A stretch of 64,000 nucleotides of DNA, taken from contig NZ_CP018076.1 of assembly GCF_001886735.1 (NCBI RefSeq), forward strand, positions 1,426,001 to 1,490,000, in the 5' to 3' direction. The position numbers and the translations under genes were made by a program. The notes below the pieces were generated by a model, which worked only from the letters and a program-made list of their open reading frames with translations, was not told where the DNA came from and made no database searches. Position 1 is the stretch's first letter. Every line of letters begins with the position of its first letter. Positions 51,169-61,048 of the stretch are shown here, piece after piece. This DNA is from Sulfitobacter alexandrii (lineage in GTDB: Bacteria; Pseudomonadota; Alphaproteobacteria; Rhodobacterales; Rhodobacteraceae).

Positions 51169-52061
51169 CACCCGCGGCCCCTGAGCAGGCGGAAGGCGTC
51201 GCCGAAGGCGGCGAGCGCCTCGGCCGGGACGATCACGGTCTGGTTGCCGTCGCCTGCGGCCATGCCGCCCAGGGCCTCCACCTGTTTGAGCGCGATCTGG
51301 TACTGCGCTGCCTCGAGGCCGTTCTCGTTGATGGCCTGGGCGACGACCTGGGTGGCGTAGGCTTCGGCTTCGGCAAGCACGCGTCGGGCCTTCGCCGTCT
51401 GTTCCGAAGCATAGAGTTCGGCGTCCGCGGCGAGTTCGACCGCCCGTTTCTTGCCCTCGGCCTCGGTGACCTGTGCGCGCCGGGCCCGTTCGGCATTGAG
51501 CTGCTGCATCATCGCGGCGCGGGTCGCCGCGTCGAGGTTCACGTCGAGGATCTCGGCGCGCGTGACCTCGATGCCCCAGTTGTCCACGGCGTCCTCGACG
51601 TTTGCCTTGATCGTTGTGATGAGCGCGGAGCGATTGGCCTGCACCTCGTCGAGGTCCATCTTGCCGATCTCGGCCCGCACGATCCCGGCCACGGTGGTTG
51701 AAATCGCGCTGTCCACGTCGCGGATGCGGTAGACGGTCTTTTCCGGCTCGGTGATGCGGTAGAACACCGAGGTATCGACCTGCGTGAGCACGTTGTCGCG
51801 GGTGATCGCGTCCTGGCTGGCCGTCGGCAGCTGGCGTTCGAGGATCGACACCCGGTGGGCGATCCGGTCGATGAAGGGCACGATCATGTTGATGCCGGGC
51901 CCCAGCACCTTGCGCAGCCGTCCAAAGCGTTCGACCACGTGCTGTTCGGACTGCGGGACGATCTTGACCGCGCGGAAGATCACGATGACGATCAGCACGG
52001 CCAGCAGCAGGAAGGCGAGATTGTTTTCCAGCAAGCCAACGATCAGGTTCTCGAAATCCAC
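51168..52061 (-). CDS. SPFH/stomatin-like membrane protease subunit
   Basis: A 297-residue slipin-type protein: one N-terminal transmembrane helix (about 14-34), then the SPFH domain (VKIVPQSEQHVVERFGR, GINMIVPFIDRIAHRV) and a long coiled coil rich in Glu/Ala. The GTG at 52061 is chosen because AGAGGA precedes it; the longer frame overlaps the divergent tgt gene. It is cotranscribed with NfeD and forms oligomeric membrane scaffolds. Confidence 0.9.
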   Translation of the reverse strand: MDFENLIVGLLENNLAFLLLAVLIVIVIFRAVKIVPQSEQHVVERFGRLRKVLGPGINMIVPFIDRIAHRVSILERQLPTASQDAITRDNVLTQVDTSVFYRITEPEKTVYRIRDVDSAISTTVAGIVRAEIGKMDLDEVQANRSALITTIKANVEDAVDNWGIEVTRAEILDVNLDAATRAAMMQQLNAERARRAQVTEAEGKKRAVELAADAELYASEQTAKARRVLAEAEAYATQVVAQAINENGLEAAQYQIALKQVEALGGMAAGDGNQTVIVPAEALAAFGDAFRLLRGRG

Positions 52062-52173
52062 GGTCCAGTCCTCTTGATGTGGCGCGGGCCTATATCTGCG
52101 CTGCATTCGCCGTGAATTGCAAGTTCCGACGCAAGGCGGTATGCGGCGCGGCAGGCGGCGGAGAGATACATCG

Positions 52174-53301
52174 ATGACCCGGATCACCTTTGAAAGGTTG
52201 GCCAGCGACGGCAAGGCGAGGACCGGCGTGATCCGCACGCCGCGGGGCGATATCCGCACACCCGCCTTCATGCCGGTGGGGACCGCGGCGACGGTCAAGG
52301 CGATGATGCCCGACAGCGTGGCCGCGACGGGCGCCGACATCCTGCTGGGCAACACCTATCACCTCATGCTGCGCCCGACCGCGGAGCGCGTGGCGCGGCT
52401 AGGCGGGTTGCACAAGTTCATGAACTGGTCGGGGCCGATCCTGACCGACTCCGGCGGTTTCCAGGTGATGAGCCTCGCGGACCTGCGCAAGCTCACCGAG
52501 CGCGGCGTGACCTTCAAGAGCCATATCGACGGATCGCGGCACGAGATCACGCCGGAACGGTCCATGGAGATCCAGGCGCTGCTGGGCAGCGACATCGTGA
52601 TGTGTTTCGACGAATGCCCGGCGCTGCCCGCGTCGCGCGACCGCATCGCCGAGAGCATGGAGCTGTCGATGCGGTGGGCAAGGCGGTCGCGCGACGCCTT
52701 CGGTGACCGGCCCGGTCACGCGCTGTTCGGCATTCAGCAGGGCGGATTGGAGCGCGATCTGCGCCAGCAGAGCGCCGAGGCGCTGTGCGAGATCGGATTT
52801 GACGGCTATGCCGTGGGCGGGCTTGCCGTGGGGGAAGGGCAGGAGGCGATGTTCGACTGTCTCGACTACGCACCGGATCAGCTGCCCGAGGACCGGCCGC
52901 GCTACCTGATGGGGGTCGGAAAGCCGGACGACATCGTGGGGGCGGTCGCGCGGGGCATCGATATGATGGACTGCGTGCTGCCGTCCCGATCGGGGCGGAC
53001 CGGGCAGGTGTTCACACGTCTGGGCGTCGTGAACATCAAGAACGGCCGCCATGCGGACGATCCCCGCCCGCTGGACGAAAGCTGCGGCTGCCCGGCCTGC
53101 CGCAACTATTCCCGCGCCTATCTGCACCACGTTTTCCGCAGCCAGGAGATCATCAGTTCCATGCTGCTGACATGGCACAACCTGCACTACTACCAGGATA
53201 TCATGGCCGGCATGCGGGCCGCCGTCGCCGAGGGGCGCTTTGCCGCATGGCAGGCCGATTTCCATGCCACGCGGGCGCAAGGCGACATCGACCCACTCTA
53301 G
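52174..53301 (+). CDS. tgt: Queuine tRNA-ribosyltransferase
   Basis: A 375-residue TIM-barrel enzyme that exchanges guanine 34 of GUN-anticodon tRNAs for preQ1. It has [13 protein letters not shown] with the catalytic Asp, [25 protein letters not shown] with the nucleophilic Asp, and the zinc site [16 protein letters not shown]. The ATG at 52174 with GGAGAG is favoured over the upstream in-frame start. Confidence 0.96.
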   Translation: MTRITFERLASDGKARTGVIRTPRGDIRTPAFMPVGTAATVKAMMPDSVAATGADILLGNTYHLMLRPTAERVARLGGLHKFMNWSGPILTDSGGFQVMSLADLRKLTERGVTFKSHIDGSRHEITPERSMEIQALLGSDIVMCFDECPALPASRDRIAESMELSMRWARRSRDAFGDRPGHALFGIQQGGLERDLRQQSAEALCEIGFDGYAVGGLAVGEGQEAMFDCLDYAPDQLPEDRPRYLMGVGKPDDIVGAVARGIDMMDCVLPSRSGRTGQVFTRLGVVNIKNGRHADDPRPLDESCGCPACRNYSRAYLHHVFRSQEIISSMLLTWHNLHYYQDIMAGMRAAVAEGRFAAWQADFHATRAQGDIDPL

Positions 53302-53419
53302 CCTGCGGGCGGCAAGGGCGGGGCGGCTATAGGCGCATGGCTGGGTTGCGGGGGCTTGCAGGGCTGTGCCGGCGGATTAACTGACTTGTCCAAAGAGAAC
53401 ACACCCAAGGACACCCGAC

Positions 53420-54517
53420 ATGACCGAACCGCTTTTCACACCCGCCAAGGCAGGTGCCATCGAAGCCGACAACCGGATCGTGATGGCGCCGCTGACCCGG
53501 AACCGCGCGGACGACGACACCGGCGAAGTGGGCGACATGCACGTCGACTACTATCGCCAGCGCGCGGGCGCCGGCATCATCATCACCGAAGCCACGCAGA
53601 TCAGCCCCGAGGGCAAGGGCTATATCCAGACGCCCGGCATCCATACCCCGGGTCAGGCCGCCGCATGGCGCAGGGTGACCGACGCGGTGCACGAGGCGGG
53701 CGGCAAGATCGTGCTGCAGCTCTGGCATGTCGGCCGGATCAGCCACACCTCGCTGCAGCCCAATGGCCAGCAGCCCGTGGCGCCGTCGGCGACCAATGCA
53801 GGGGTCAAGACCTTCACGGCAAACGGTTTCGAAGCCACATCCGATCCGCGCGCTCTGGAGCTGGTGGAAATCCCCCGGCTCATCGCTGACTTTGCCAACG
53901 CGGCCAAGCTGGCCAAGGACGCGGGCTTCGATGGCGTCGAGGTGCACGGCGCCAATGGCTACCTTCTGGACCAGTTCCTCAAGACCGGCAGCAACTACCG
54001 CACCGACGGATACGGCGGCCCGGTGGAGAACCGCGCCAAGTTGCTGCTGGAGGTGCTCGAAGCCGTCACCAGGATCTGGGGCGGCGACCGGGTTGGCCTG
54101 CGCCTGTCGCCTTTCTCGCCCGCCAACGGCAGCAGCGACGACAATCCGCAGGAAACCTTCGAATACGTGATCAAGGAGCTGAACCGTTTCGGCCTCGCGT
54201 ATTTGCATATGATCGAAGGGGCCACCGGCGGATCGCGCGACCTCGAAGAGGGGCAGAGCATCGACAAGCTGCGCGCGCTGTTCGATGGGCCGTACATGGC
54301 CAACAATGGCTACGATCGCGCCATGTCGCTCGAGGCGGTGAAGAACGGCCACGCGGATTTCATCGCCATCGGGCGTCCGTTCATCGCCAATCCCGATCTC
54401 GTGGAACGCTACCGGCAGGATCTGCCGATCGCGGAAGGGGACCAGAAGACCTATTACGGCGGCGGGCGCGAAGGCTACACGGACTATCCCGCGTACAGCA
54501 AGGAAGCGGCGGAATAG
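53420..54517 (+). CDS. Old yellow enzyme family FMN oxidoreductase (alkene reductase)
   Basis: A 365-residue FMN-binding TIM barrel. RIVMAPLTRNRA at the N terminus, QLWHVGRIS, and the substrate-binding VHGANGYL (His176/Asn179, Tyr181) mark it as an ene-reductase of the NemA/OYE class, using NAD(P)H to reduce activated C=C bonds. The physiological substrate is unknown. It is transcribed in the same direction as tgt and lon but spaced from both. Confidence 0.92.
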   Translation: MTEPLFTPAKAGAIEADNRIVMAPLTRNRADDDTGEVGDMHVDYYRQRAGAGIIITEATQISPEGKGYIQTPGIHTPGQAAAWRRVTDAVHEAGGKIVLQLWHVGRISHTSLQPNGQQPVAPSATNAGVKTFTANGFEATSDPRALELVEIPRLIADFANAAKLAKDAGFDGVEVHGANGYLLDQFLKTGSNYRTDGYGGPVENRAKLLLEVLEAVTRIWGGDRVGLRLSPFSPANGSSDDNPQETFEYVIKELNRFGLAYLHMIEGATGGSRDLEEGQSIDKLRALFDGPYMANNGYDRAMSLEAVKNGHADFIAIGRPFIANPDLVERYRQDLPIAEGDQKTYYGGGREGYTDYPAYSKEAAE

Positions 54518-54715
54518 GGCAGGGCGACCGGTGTCCTGCGCGACGGCCCTTCGCCGCGCAGGACCCTTCGGGCGTGAATTCGGATCCTCCGCGCAAAAGC
54601 CCGGTTGCCATGGCCGCGGCGCCGCGCGATGATGATCCAAAGCCCAGAAGGGATTGAAACAGGCGGGACGGATAGACATATCCATCCCATGTCAGGAGAC
54701 GGCGGCGGTTGCCTA

Positions 54716-54730
54716 GAAAGGGACCCTTTC
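54716..54730. promoter_or_regulatory. Perfect palindrome upstream of lon
   Basis: GAAAGGG-A-CCCTTTC, a 15-base perfect palindrome whose right end is 25 bases before the lon ATG. Its position within the likely promoter or leader suggests an operator. No known binding protein can be named. Confidence 0.5.
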
Positions 54731-54755
54731 GTCTTGCTAGTATAAGGAAAAGAGC

Positions 54756-57167
54756 ATGTTAGAGCCACTTAACGCTTCCTACCCGGTGTTGCCGCTGCGC
54801 GATATCGTGGTGTTCCCGCACATGATCGTCCCGCTGTTCGTCGGTCGCGAGAAATCCGTGCGCGCGCTCGAGGAAGTCATGTCCGACGACAAGCAGATCC
54901 TGCTGTCGAGCCAGATCGACCCCGGCGAGGATGATCCCGACAGCAAGGGCATCTTCAAGGCGGGTGTGCTCGCCAACGTGCTGCAGCTGCTCAAGCTGCC
55001 CGACGGCACCGTCAAGGTACTGGTCGAAGGTCAGGCGCGGGTGCGCATCACCGAATATCTCGACAACGAGAACTTCTTCGAGGCGCGGGCGGAGTATCTG
55101 ACCGAAATGCCCGGCGATGCGGCGACCACGCAGGCGCTGATCAAGACGGTCGCGGATGAATTCGAGCGCTACGCCAAGGTGAAGAAGAACGTCCCGGACG
55201 AGGCGCTGGCTGCGGTCGGCGAAACGAGCGAGCCCGCCCGGCTGGCCGACCTCGTTGCCGGTCACCTTGGCATCGAGGTGGAGCAGAAGCAGGATCTTCT
55301 GGAAACGCTGTCGGTCTCCGAACGGCTCGAGAAGGTCTATGGCCTGATGCAGGGCGAAATGTCCGTCCTGCAGGTCGAGAAGAAGATCAAGACCCGCGTG
55401 AAGTCCCAGATGGAGCGGACCCAGCGCGAATACTATCTCAATGAACAGATGAAGGCGATCCAGCAGGAGCTGGGCGACGGCGAGGACGGCAAGAACGAGG
55501 TCGCCGAGCTGGAAGCGCGGATCAACGACACCAAGCTGTCCAAGGAAGCCAAGGAAAAGGCGGATGCGGAGCTGAAGAAGCTCAAGAACATGTCGCCGAT
55601 GTCCGCCGAGGCGACCGTGGTGCGCAACTATCTCGACTGGATGCTGTCCATCCCGTGGGGTGTCAAGTCGCGGACCAAGAAGGACCTGTCGAAGGCCCAG
55701 AAGGTGCTGGACGACGATCACTACGGTCTCGAGAAGGTCAAGGAACGCATCGTCGAATACCTTGCCGTGCAGCAGCGTTCGTCCAAGCTGAAGGGCCCGA
55801 TCATGTGCCTTGTCGGCCCTCCGGGCGTGGGCAAGACCTCGCTGGGCAAATCGGTCGCCAAGGCCACGGGGCGCGAGTTCATCCGCATCTCGCTCGGCGG
55901 CGTGCGGGACGAATCCGAGATCCGGGGTCATCGGCGGACCTACATCGGCTCCATGCCCGGCAAGATCATCCAGGCGCTGAAGAAGGCCAAGACCACGAAC
56001 CCCCTCATCCTGCTCGACGAGATCGACAAGATGGGTCAGGACTTCCGTGGCGACCCTGCCTCGGCCATGCTGGAGGTGCTCGATCCGGAACAGAACTCGA
56101 CCTTCGTGGACCACTATCTCGAAGTGGAATACGACCTGTCGAACGTGATGTTCCTGACCACGTCCAACAGCTATAACATGCCGGGGCCGCTTCTCGACCG
56201 GATGGAGATCATCCCTCTCTCCGGATACACGGAGGACGAGAAGCGCGAGATCGCCAAGCAGCATCTCGTGGCCAAGCAGATCAAGAACCACGGGCTGAAG
56301 GCCAAGGAATTCTCCATCGAGGATTCCGCGCTGACCGGCATGATCCGCTATTACACCCGCGAGGCGGGCGTTCGGAACCTCGAGCGGGAGATCGCCAAGG
56401 TGGCGCGCAAGTCGCTCACCAAGATCGTCCGCAAGGAAGCGGAGAGCATCACGGTCACGGGCGACAACCTCGAGGAGTTCCTCGGCGTGCGCAAGCACCG
56501 CTACGGCCTCGCGGAGAAAGAGGACCAGATCGGCGTGGTGACCGGCCTTGCCTATACATCCGTGGGCGGGGAGCTCTTGAGCATCGAGGCCCTGCGCCTG
56601 CCGGGCAAGGGCCGGATGAAGACCACCGGCAAGCTGGGTGACGTGATGAAAGAGTCGATCGACGCGGCCTCAAGCTACGTCCGGTCGATCAGCCCGAAGA
56701 TCGGCGTCAAGCCGCCACGCTTCGACACGCTGGACATTCACGTTCACGTTCCGGACGGGGCCACGCCCAAGGACGGGCCTTCGGCCGGTCTGGCCATGGT
56801 GACGGCGATCGTGTCCGTGCTGACACAGATCCCCGTGCGCAAGGACATCGCCATGACCGGCGAGGTCACGCTGCGCGGCAATGCCTCCGCCATCGGCGGA
56901 TTGAAGGAGAAACTGCTCGCGGCCTTGCGGGGGGGCATCACGACGGTGCTCATCCCCGAGGAAAACGAGAAGGATCTGCCGGATATCCCCGACAACGTGA
57001 AGGAAGGGCTGACCATCATCCCCGTGAGCCACGTGTCCGATGTGCTGAAGCATGCGCTGGTGCGCCAGCCGGAACCCATCGAATGGGATCAGGAGGCTGA
57101 AGATGCAGCAGCCGCCGCCACGCTGGCCGCGCAGAAGGGGTCGGGCGACAGCGCAACCGCGCATTGA
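54756..57167 (+). CDS. lon: Lon ATP-dependent protease
   Basis: An 803-residue serine protease of the AAA+ class that removes misfolded and regulatory proteins. It has the N-terminal LON domain ([15 protein letters not shown]), Walker [10 protein letters not shown], Walker [12 protein letters not shown], and the C-terminal protease with Ser in [11 protein letters not shown] and the Lys further on ([11 protein letters not shown]). AAGGAAAAG precedes the ATG. Full length for the family. Confidence 0.97.
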   Translation: MLEPLNASYPVLPLRDIVVFPHMIVPLFVGREKSVRALEEVMSDDKQILLSSQIDPGEDDPDSKGIFKAGVLANVLQLLKLPDGTVKVLVEGQARVRITEYLDNENFFEARAEYLTEMPGDAATTQALIKTVADEFERYAKVKKNVPDEALAAVGETSEPARLADLVAGHLGIEVEQKQDLLETLSVSERLEKVYGLMQGEMSVLQVEKKIKTRVKSQMERTQREYYLNEQMKAIQQELGDGEDGKNEVAELEARINDTKLSKEAKEKADAELKKLKNMSPMSAEATVVRNYLDWMLSIPWGVKSRTKKDLSKAQKVLDDDHYGLEKVKERIVEYLAVQQRSSKLKGPIMCLVGPPGVGKTSLGKSVAKATGREFIRISLGGVRDESEIRGHRRTYIGSMPGKIIQALKKAKTTNPLILLDEIDKMGQDFRGDPASAMLEVLDPEQNSTFVDHYLEVEYDLSNVMFLTTSNSYNMPGPLLDRMEIIPLSGYTEDEKREIAKQHLVAKQIKNHGLKAKEFSIEDSALTGMIRYYTREAGVRNLEREIAKVARKSLTKIVRKEAESITVTGDNLEEFLGVRKHRYGLAEKEDQIGVVTGLAYTSVGGELLSIEALRLPGKGRMKTTGKLGDVMKESIDAASSYVRSISPKIGVKPPRFDTLDIHVHVPDGATPKDGPSAGLAMVTAIVSVLTQIPVRKDIAMTGEVTLRGNASAIGGLKEKLLAALRGGITTVLIPEENEKDLPDIPDNVKEGLTIIPVSHVSDVLKHALVRQPEPIEWDQEAEDAAAAATLAAQKGSGDSATAH

Positions 57168-57190
57168 CGCCGACACGGCCTGAATGAACG

Positions 57191-57224
57191 AAAGCGCCCC
57201 GATCCGGATCGGGGCGCTTTTTTT
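57191..57224. terminator. Bidirectional terminator after lon
   Basis: A 30-base perfect palindrome (AAAGCGCCCCGATCC and its complement) followed by TTTT on the plus strand. It also suits the convergent S74-domain gene. Confidence 0.93.
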
Positions 57225-57232
57225 GTGCGGTG

Positions 57233-57664
57233 TTATCTGACGGCGCGCATCTCGAGCCCGAGCATGTCGTAATCCACCGCCATGTAGCCGAAACCGATCG
57301 GAATGATCGCTTCGGGCATGACCTTGGCCACGTCCTGCGCCATGACGCCTTCGAACGTCTGCTGTCCGCCGACGTAGCGGTATTGATAAAGCGGCAGGCC
57401 CATCGAGGTCATGCCCACCGGTTTGATGTCGGTTTTGAGCCGGGCGTCGCTGACGGCACCGCCACCCCCGCCGTTGTTTCCAGAACTGAGGACGATCACG
57501 CCAAGCGCGAGGATCATCAACGGGATCAGGGCGCCGCCGGACGAGGTCGAGGCTTCTTCCACGATGACAGGTGCGCTGACAACGGGTTCGGCAAGCGAGC
57601 CGGCCGTGGCAGACGACGCGGCGATGCAAAGGGACAATGCGGATGCTTTGAACAGGTTTTTCAT
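57233..57664 (-). CDS. Small secreted protein with S74 intramolecular chaperone domain
   Basis: A 143-residue protein with a signal peptide (1-22), a hydrophobic helix (46-61), a Gly-rich linker (62-69) and a C-terminal S74/tail-fibre chaperone domain. VSDARLKTDI holds the autocleavage Ser72-Asp73 and Lys77, followed by LPLYQYRYVGG and FEGVMAQDV. In phage tail spikes this domain helps trimer folding and then cleaves itself off; here there is no fibre in front of it. GGAGGG precedes the ATG at 57664. The function is unknown. Confidence 0.82.
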   Translation of the reverse strand: MKNLFKASALSLCIAASSATAGSLAEPVVSAPVIVEEASTSSGGALIPLMILALGVIVLSSGNNGGGGGAVSDARLKTDIKPVGMTSMGLPLYQYRYVGGQQTFEGVMAQDVAKVMPEAIIPIGFGYMAVDYDMLGLEMRAVR

Positions 57665-57940
57665 TAAATACCCTCCTGTGAGTGGAGACATGTTGTGGTG
57701 GACTCGTGTCATCGGTCAACAGATTTGAACGCACCGCACCGGATGCGGTGTTTGACCGTTGCCACGCCTCGGGAACGTCGCGCGGCCCGGAATCGGGCAT
57801 TTCCATCGCAGGCCGACAGCAAACTGCGCAGAATCGGCACACTCGCGCGAATATGCGAGGCGGCGGTCGCATTTTCGTATCCACGGGAGGATCGGTGTGC
57901 TAGAACGGAAAAAAAGCAAAAGAACCTACGAGGCAGTACA

Positions 57941-58372
57941 ATGGCAACCAAATCAACCCGGTCCACAAGGACCAGAAAGACCCCCGTGGCAACAAAATCT
58001 GAAACTCCCGCACCCGTCACCGCGATTGATGGCAAGGCGCCCGCCGCCGCCGCAAAAGCAACCCCTGCCGTCGTCGATGCGCCGCAATCGGTCATCCTCG
58101 GCCCCGTCTTGCGCAAGAAGGAACTGATCGACCAGGTCGTGAAACGTTCCGGCATCAAGAAGAAGGACGCAAAGCCCGTCGTCGAAAGCCTGCTGTCCGT
58201 TCTGGGCGAGGCGCTGGCCGATAACCGTGAACTGGTTCTGCCGCCCTTCGGCAAGGTCAAGGTCCGTCGTGAAAAGCAGATGCCGAATGGCCGTGTCATG
58301 GTCGTCAAGGTCCGGCAGGCTGGCGGATCCGAAAGCGGTCCGTCCGATACGATGCCGGATGCGGCCGAGTAA
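57941..58372 (+). CDS. HU-family DNA-binding protein with basic N-terminal extension
   Basis: A 143-residue protein. Residues 1-50 are a low-complexity Ala/Pro/Lys/Thr extension starting MATKSTRSTRTRKT; residues 57-130 form the HU fold (LRKKELIDQVVKRSG, then LPPFGKVKVRREKQMPNGR). The arm RNPxTG of classical HU is replaced by KQMPNGR, so it is a divergent HU. It likely compacts DNA in the nucleoid. The ATG at 57941 is set by GAGG upstream. Confidence 0.88.
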   Translation: MATKSTRSTRTRKTPVATKSETPAPVTAIDGKAPAAAAKATPAVVDAPQSVILGPVLRKKELIDQVVKRSGIKKKDAKPVVESLLSVLGEALADNRELVLPPFGKVKVRREKQMPNGRVMVVKVRQAGGSESGPSDTMPDAAE

Positions 58373-58429
58373 CGGTTTTTCGCATCCCCTCTTGCAACCG
58401 CCCGCGCGATTGGCTAATTCGCGCGGCAA

Positions 58430-58504
58430 GGGTGATTAGCTCAGTGGTAGAGCGCTTCGTTCACATCGAAGATGTCAGGAGTTCAAATCTCTTATCACCC
58501 ACCA
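58430..58504 (+). tRNA. tRNA-Val (CAC)
   Basis: A 75-base cloverleaf with the acceptor stem GGGTGAT / ATCACCC, D stem GCTC/GAGC, anticodon stem CTTCG/CGAAG around TTCACAT (anticodon CAC), and T loop TTCAAAT. CCA is encoded at the 3' end. Confidence 0.95.
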
Positions 58505-58589
58505 TTCTTCCCGCGCTTCGATAAGAACCGGCCGGTTGGTAGGCTGAGAGCCTGACCTACGCGCGCCCTTCGGGCACTCTGGGTCAGGC

Positions 58590-58612
58590 GTTCAAATCTT
58601 CTGTCACCCACC
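58590..58612 (+). pseudogene. Partial duplicate of the tRNA-Val 3' end
   Basis: GTTCAAATC, then TTCTGTCACCCACC, closely repeats the T arm and acceptor of the tRNA-Val 86 bases upstream, with four differences. The 5' half of a tRNA is absent; the gap between holds a GCCTGAC/GTCAGGC hairpin. It looks like a tRNA remnant or an old attachment-type duplication. Confidence 0.6.
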
Positions 58613-58686
58613 GCTTTTCCGATGTCTTCGGAATGATGCCACGCTTTCGGCAGGTCGTGTGTGGGCATCCATATGCAAGGCGAAGA

Positions 58687-58707
58687 GGGCGCAGACGTGC
58701 TGCGCCC
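58687..58707 (-). terminator. Hairpin after the outer-membrane barrel gene
   Basis: GGGCGCA / TGCGCCC stem with a seven-base loop directly beyond the gene end; the following T content is weak. Confidence 0.45.
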
Positions 58708-58717
58708 CCGTCTTGGG

Positions 58718-59431
58718 TCAGAGGCCCGGCAGAAACTTCGCGAGGCCACGCTGCTCGAAGGTGGCGCCGCGCTCCGCTCCGAAGACGTACTTGCCGCCGA
58801 TGCCCACGTAGGTCTCGGTATCGCTGCCAAAGCCGACGTCGGCCCGCACGGCACCGACCTCGAGGAAGAGGTTGACGTCGCTGCCGACCACGTCGCGGTC
58901 GATCTTGACGCCAAGACGCGTGGCATCGCCGACCCCCTCGGGGTTCAGGTGGTCGAGCGCGCCGGTGATGCCGACGCCATTCTGCAACTCGTAACGCGCG
59001 GAAACGCCCAGCAACGTCGCGTCGGCGGTGCTGTCGTCAAGTCGGCCGAGATAGCCTTCGAAATCCCACAGCGCCATTTCGTGGCCGGCTTCGACGCCAT
59101 AGAAATCGGCATCGCCCGCGTCGAAATTGTCGTTCACGTAGAAGGCGCCGAGAGAGGTGTAGTCATCAACGTGATAGATCCCGTGCAGACCGATCGATTG
59201 CACATCCTCGTTGGACGCGCCGAATTTCGCGGCACCGAGGTCGAGTTGCGCGCCGAAGCTGCGGTCGAAGCCGAATTCCACGGACCCTTCGATGGCGATC
59301 TTGTCCACGTCCCAGTCGGAAGTGAAGCCGGAGTAGGAAAGTTGCACCGACCCTCCGGTCACTTCGACCGCGTGGGCGGCGGTGGCGCAAAGGAGGGGAA
59401 TGCCGAACGCGGCGGCGAGAAATGTCTTCAT
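58718..59431 (-). CDS. Outer-membrane beta-barrel protein, hypothetical porin-like
   Basis: A 237-residue protein with a signal peptide (1-21, AAHA cleavage) and a mature part of alternating amphipathic beta strands (VQLSYSGFTSDWDV, TSLGAFYVNDNFDAGDADFYGVEAG). Acidic content and strand pattern match small 8-12 strand porins of Rhodobacterales. It does not end in the usual aromatic residue (KFLPGL). Substrate and partner are unknown. Confidence 0.75.
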   Translation of the reverse strand: MKTFLAAAFGIPLLCATAAHAVEVTGGSVQLSYSGFTSDWDVDKIAIEGSVEFGFDRSFGAQLDLGAAKFGASNEDVQSIGLHGIYHVDDYTSLGAFYVNDNFDAGDADFYGVEAGHEMALWDFEGYLGRLDDSTADATLLGVSARYELQNGVGITGALDHLNPEGVGDATRLGVKIDRDVVGSDVNLFLEVGAVRADVGFGSDTETYVGIGGKYVFGAERGATFEQRGLAKFLPGL

Positions 59432-59633
59432 GATACTGCTCCAACAGGTTTAGGCCCCGGTTTTTTCCGGGTGTCGCTGCCCTCTTTTCGACCTGTGCGG
59501 GAGGCAACACAATGGCCCTAACCGCAGAACGCCGACGGTGCGGACTGTTCGCGGCGGCCTGAGTCCTTTATGCAACGCAGGCGATTCCTTGCCGATGTTC
59601 CGGTCGCGTGCAGGGGGATGCGAAGGAGCCGAC

Positions 59634-60209
59634 ATGACCTACCCGACAATCTGGTTCCTGCGCCATGGTCAGACGGAATGGAACCGCGATCACCGCCTGC
59701 AGGGGCGGCTCGATTCCCCGCTGACCGACCAAGGCGTCGCCGAGGCGCGGCGCCAGGCCAGCCTGATGCCGCCGATCCTCGCGGCGGGGCCGGCGCTCAT
59801 CGTCTCGCCGCTCGGACGGGCGCGGCAGACCGCCGACATCGCGCTCTGCGGCACAGCCTACCGGACCGATCCGCGGCTGATGGAAATCGACGCGGGCGAC
59901 TGGCAGGGCTTGCGGCGCGAGGACATCCTCGAGGCGCACCCGGACCTCGCGGCGCGTGCGCCGACACCTCTCGACATATACGAGGCGGCCCCGGGCGGCG
60001 AGGGGCTGGCCGCCTTTCACGCCCGTATCCGTGATTTCATGCAGGACCTCCAAGGCCCCACCGTGATCGTGGCCCACGGCCTGCTGGGCCAGGTGCTCCG
60101 GGCGGAAGCCTGCGGTCTGCCGCCCGAGGACGCCGGGCGGCTCTCCAACCTGCAGGGCTGCGTCTACCGGCTGGACAAGGGTGTCGAAACCCGGCTGGAG
60201 GCGCCGTGA
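59634..60209 (+). CDS. Histidine phosphatase family protein
   Basis: A 191-residue phosphoglycerate-mutase-like phosphatase. The catalytic His is in LRHGQTEWNRD (8-18), the second His in VIVAHGLLGQ, and the middle Arg in SPLGRARQTA. The substrate is not defined by sequence; GpmB-type and CobC-type phosphatases look alike. GAAGGAG precedes the ATG. Its stop overlaps the next, homologous gene. Confidence 0.88.
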   Translation: MTYPTIWFLRHGQTEWNRDHRLQGRLDSPLTDQGVAEARRQASLMPPILAAGPALIVSPLGRARQTADIALCGTAYRTDPRLMEIDAGDWQGLRREDILEAHPDLAARAPTPLDIYEAAPGGEGLAAFHARIRDFMQDLQGPTVIVAHGLLGQVLRAEACGLPPEDAGRLSNLQGCVYRLDKGVETRLEAP

Positions 60210-60781
60210 TGACCAGCGTCCCGCCGCTCTATATCCTGCGCCACGGCGAGACGACGTGGAACGCCATGGGCCGGCTTCAGGGTCATTTCCATTCGGACCT
60301 CACCGACCTTGGTCGGGCGCAGGCCGAGACACAGCGCGCGATCCTTGGGGCGCGCGATACCGACGGGTTCGACCTTGTCAGCAGTCCGCAGGGCAGGGCG
60401 CTGCAAACCGCGCGCATCGTGATGCGGGACATGCCCGGTCACCTGCGCACCGACCCGGCGCTGTCCGAGATCGGCCTGGGGGAATGGGCCGGTCGGGACC
60501 GTGCGACGCTCCTCGCGCAGACCGGGGCGGCCGACGGTTTCGCGCTCTACGAACTGGCGCCGGGGGGCGAAGGGCTGGATGCGCTTCAGGCCCGCTGCAG
60601 CGCCTTCATCGCGACGCTGCGCCGGCCGGCGATCCTCGTGACACACGGCATCACCTCGCGGATGCTGCGCCTGCTGCTCACCGGCAGGCCGCTGGCAGAC
60701 CTGCGCCATGTGGACGGAGGGCAGGGCGTGGTATTCCACGTGGTCGACGGTCGCCAGTACCGCCTGACTTTAGGGGCTTGA
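60209..60781 (+). CDS. Histidine phosphatase family protein, second copy
   Basis: A 190-residue relative of the preceding gene, with LRHGETTWNAMGR, SPQGRALQTAR and LVTHGITSRML as catalytic motifs. The two share the fold and about the same length, so they derive from an old tandem duplication. The ATG at 60209 shares one base with the upstream stop (TGATG). Function beyond phosphatase is unknown. Confidence 0.88.
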   Translation: MTSVPPLYILRHGETTWNAMGRLQGHFHSDLTDLGRAQAETQRAILGARDTDGFDLVSSPQGRALQTARIVMRDMPGHLRTDPALSEIGLGEWAGRDRATLLAQTGAADGFALYELAPGGEGLDALQARCSAFIATLRRPAILVTHGITSRMLRLLLTGRPLADLRHVDGGQGVVFHVVDGRQYRLTLGA

Positions 60782-60816
60782 TGCGGCCCCCGGCCTTGGG
60801 CTAAGAGATCCGGACC

Positions 60817-60892
<76 letters not shown>

Positions 60893-61048
60893 CTCGCTCT
60901 CTTTTAGCTGCCTTCCGACCCACGCAAGTTGCGGTCCGAAAAAAGTATTTTCCTTTCGGCCTTGTTGAAAGACACCCGCGCTCTACACTTCCCTCACCGG
61001 CGGCCCCGTGGGGCGTTGACGGTGGTGCCCGGGGGGAGACGCGCGAAA

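Noticed and set aside
53420..53889. Overlapping 177-residue ORF (53356-53889) at the old yellow enzyme start
   Set aside because: Different frame from the clear OYE domain, with Arg-rich shadow composition.
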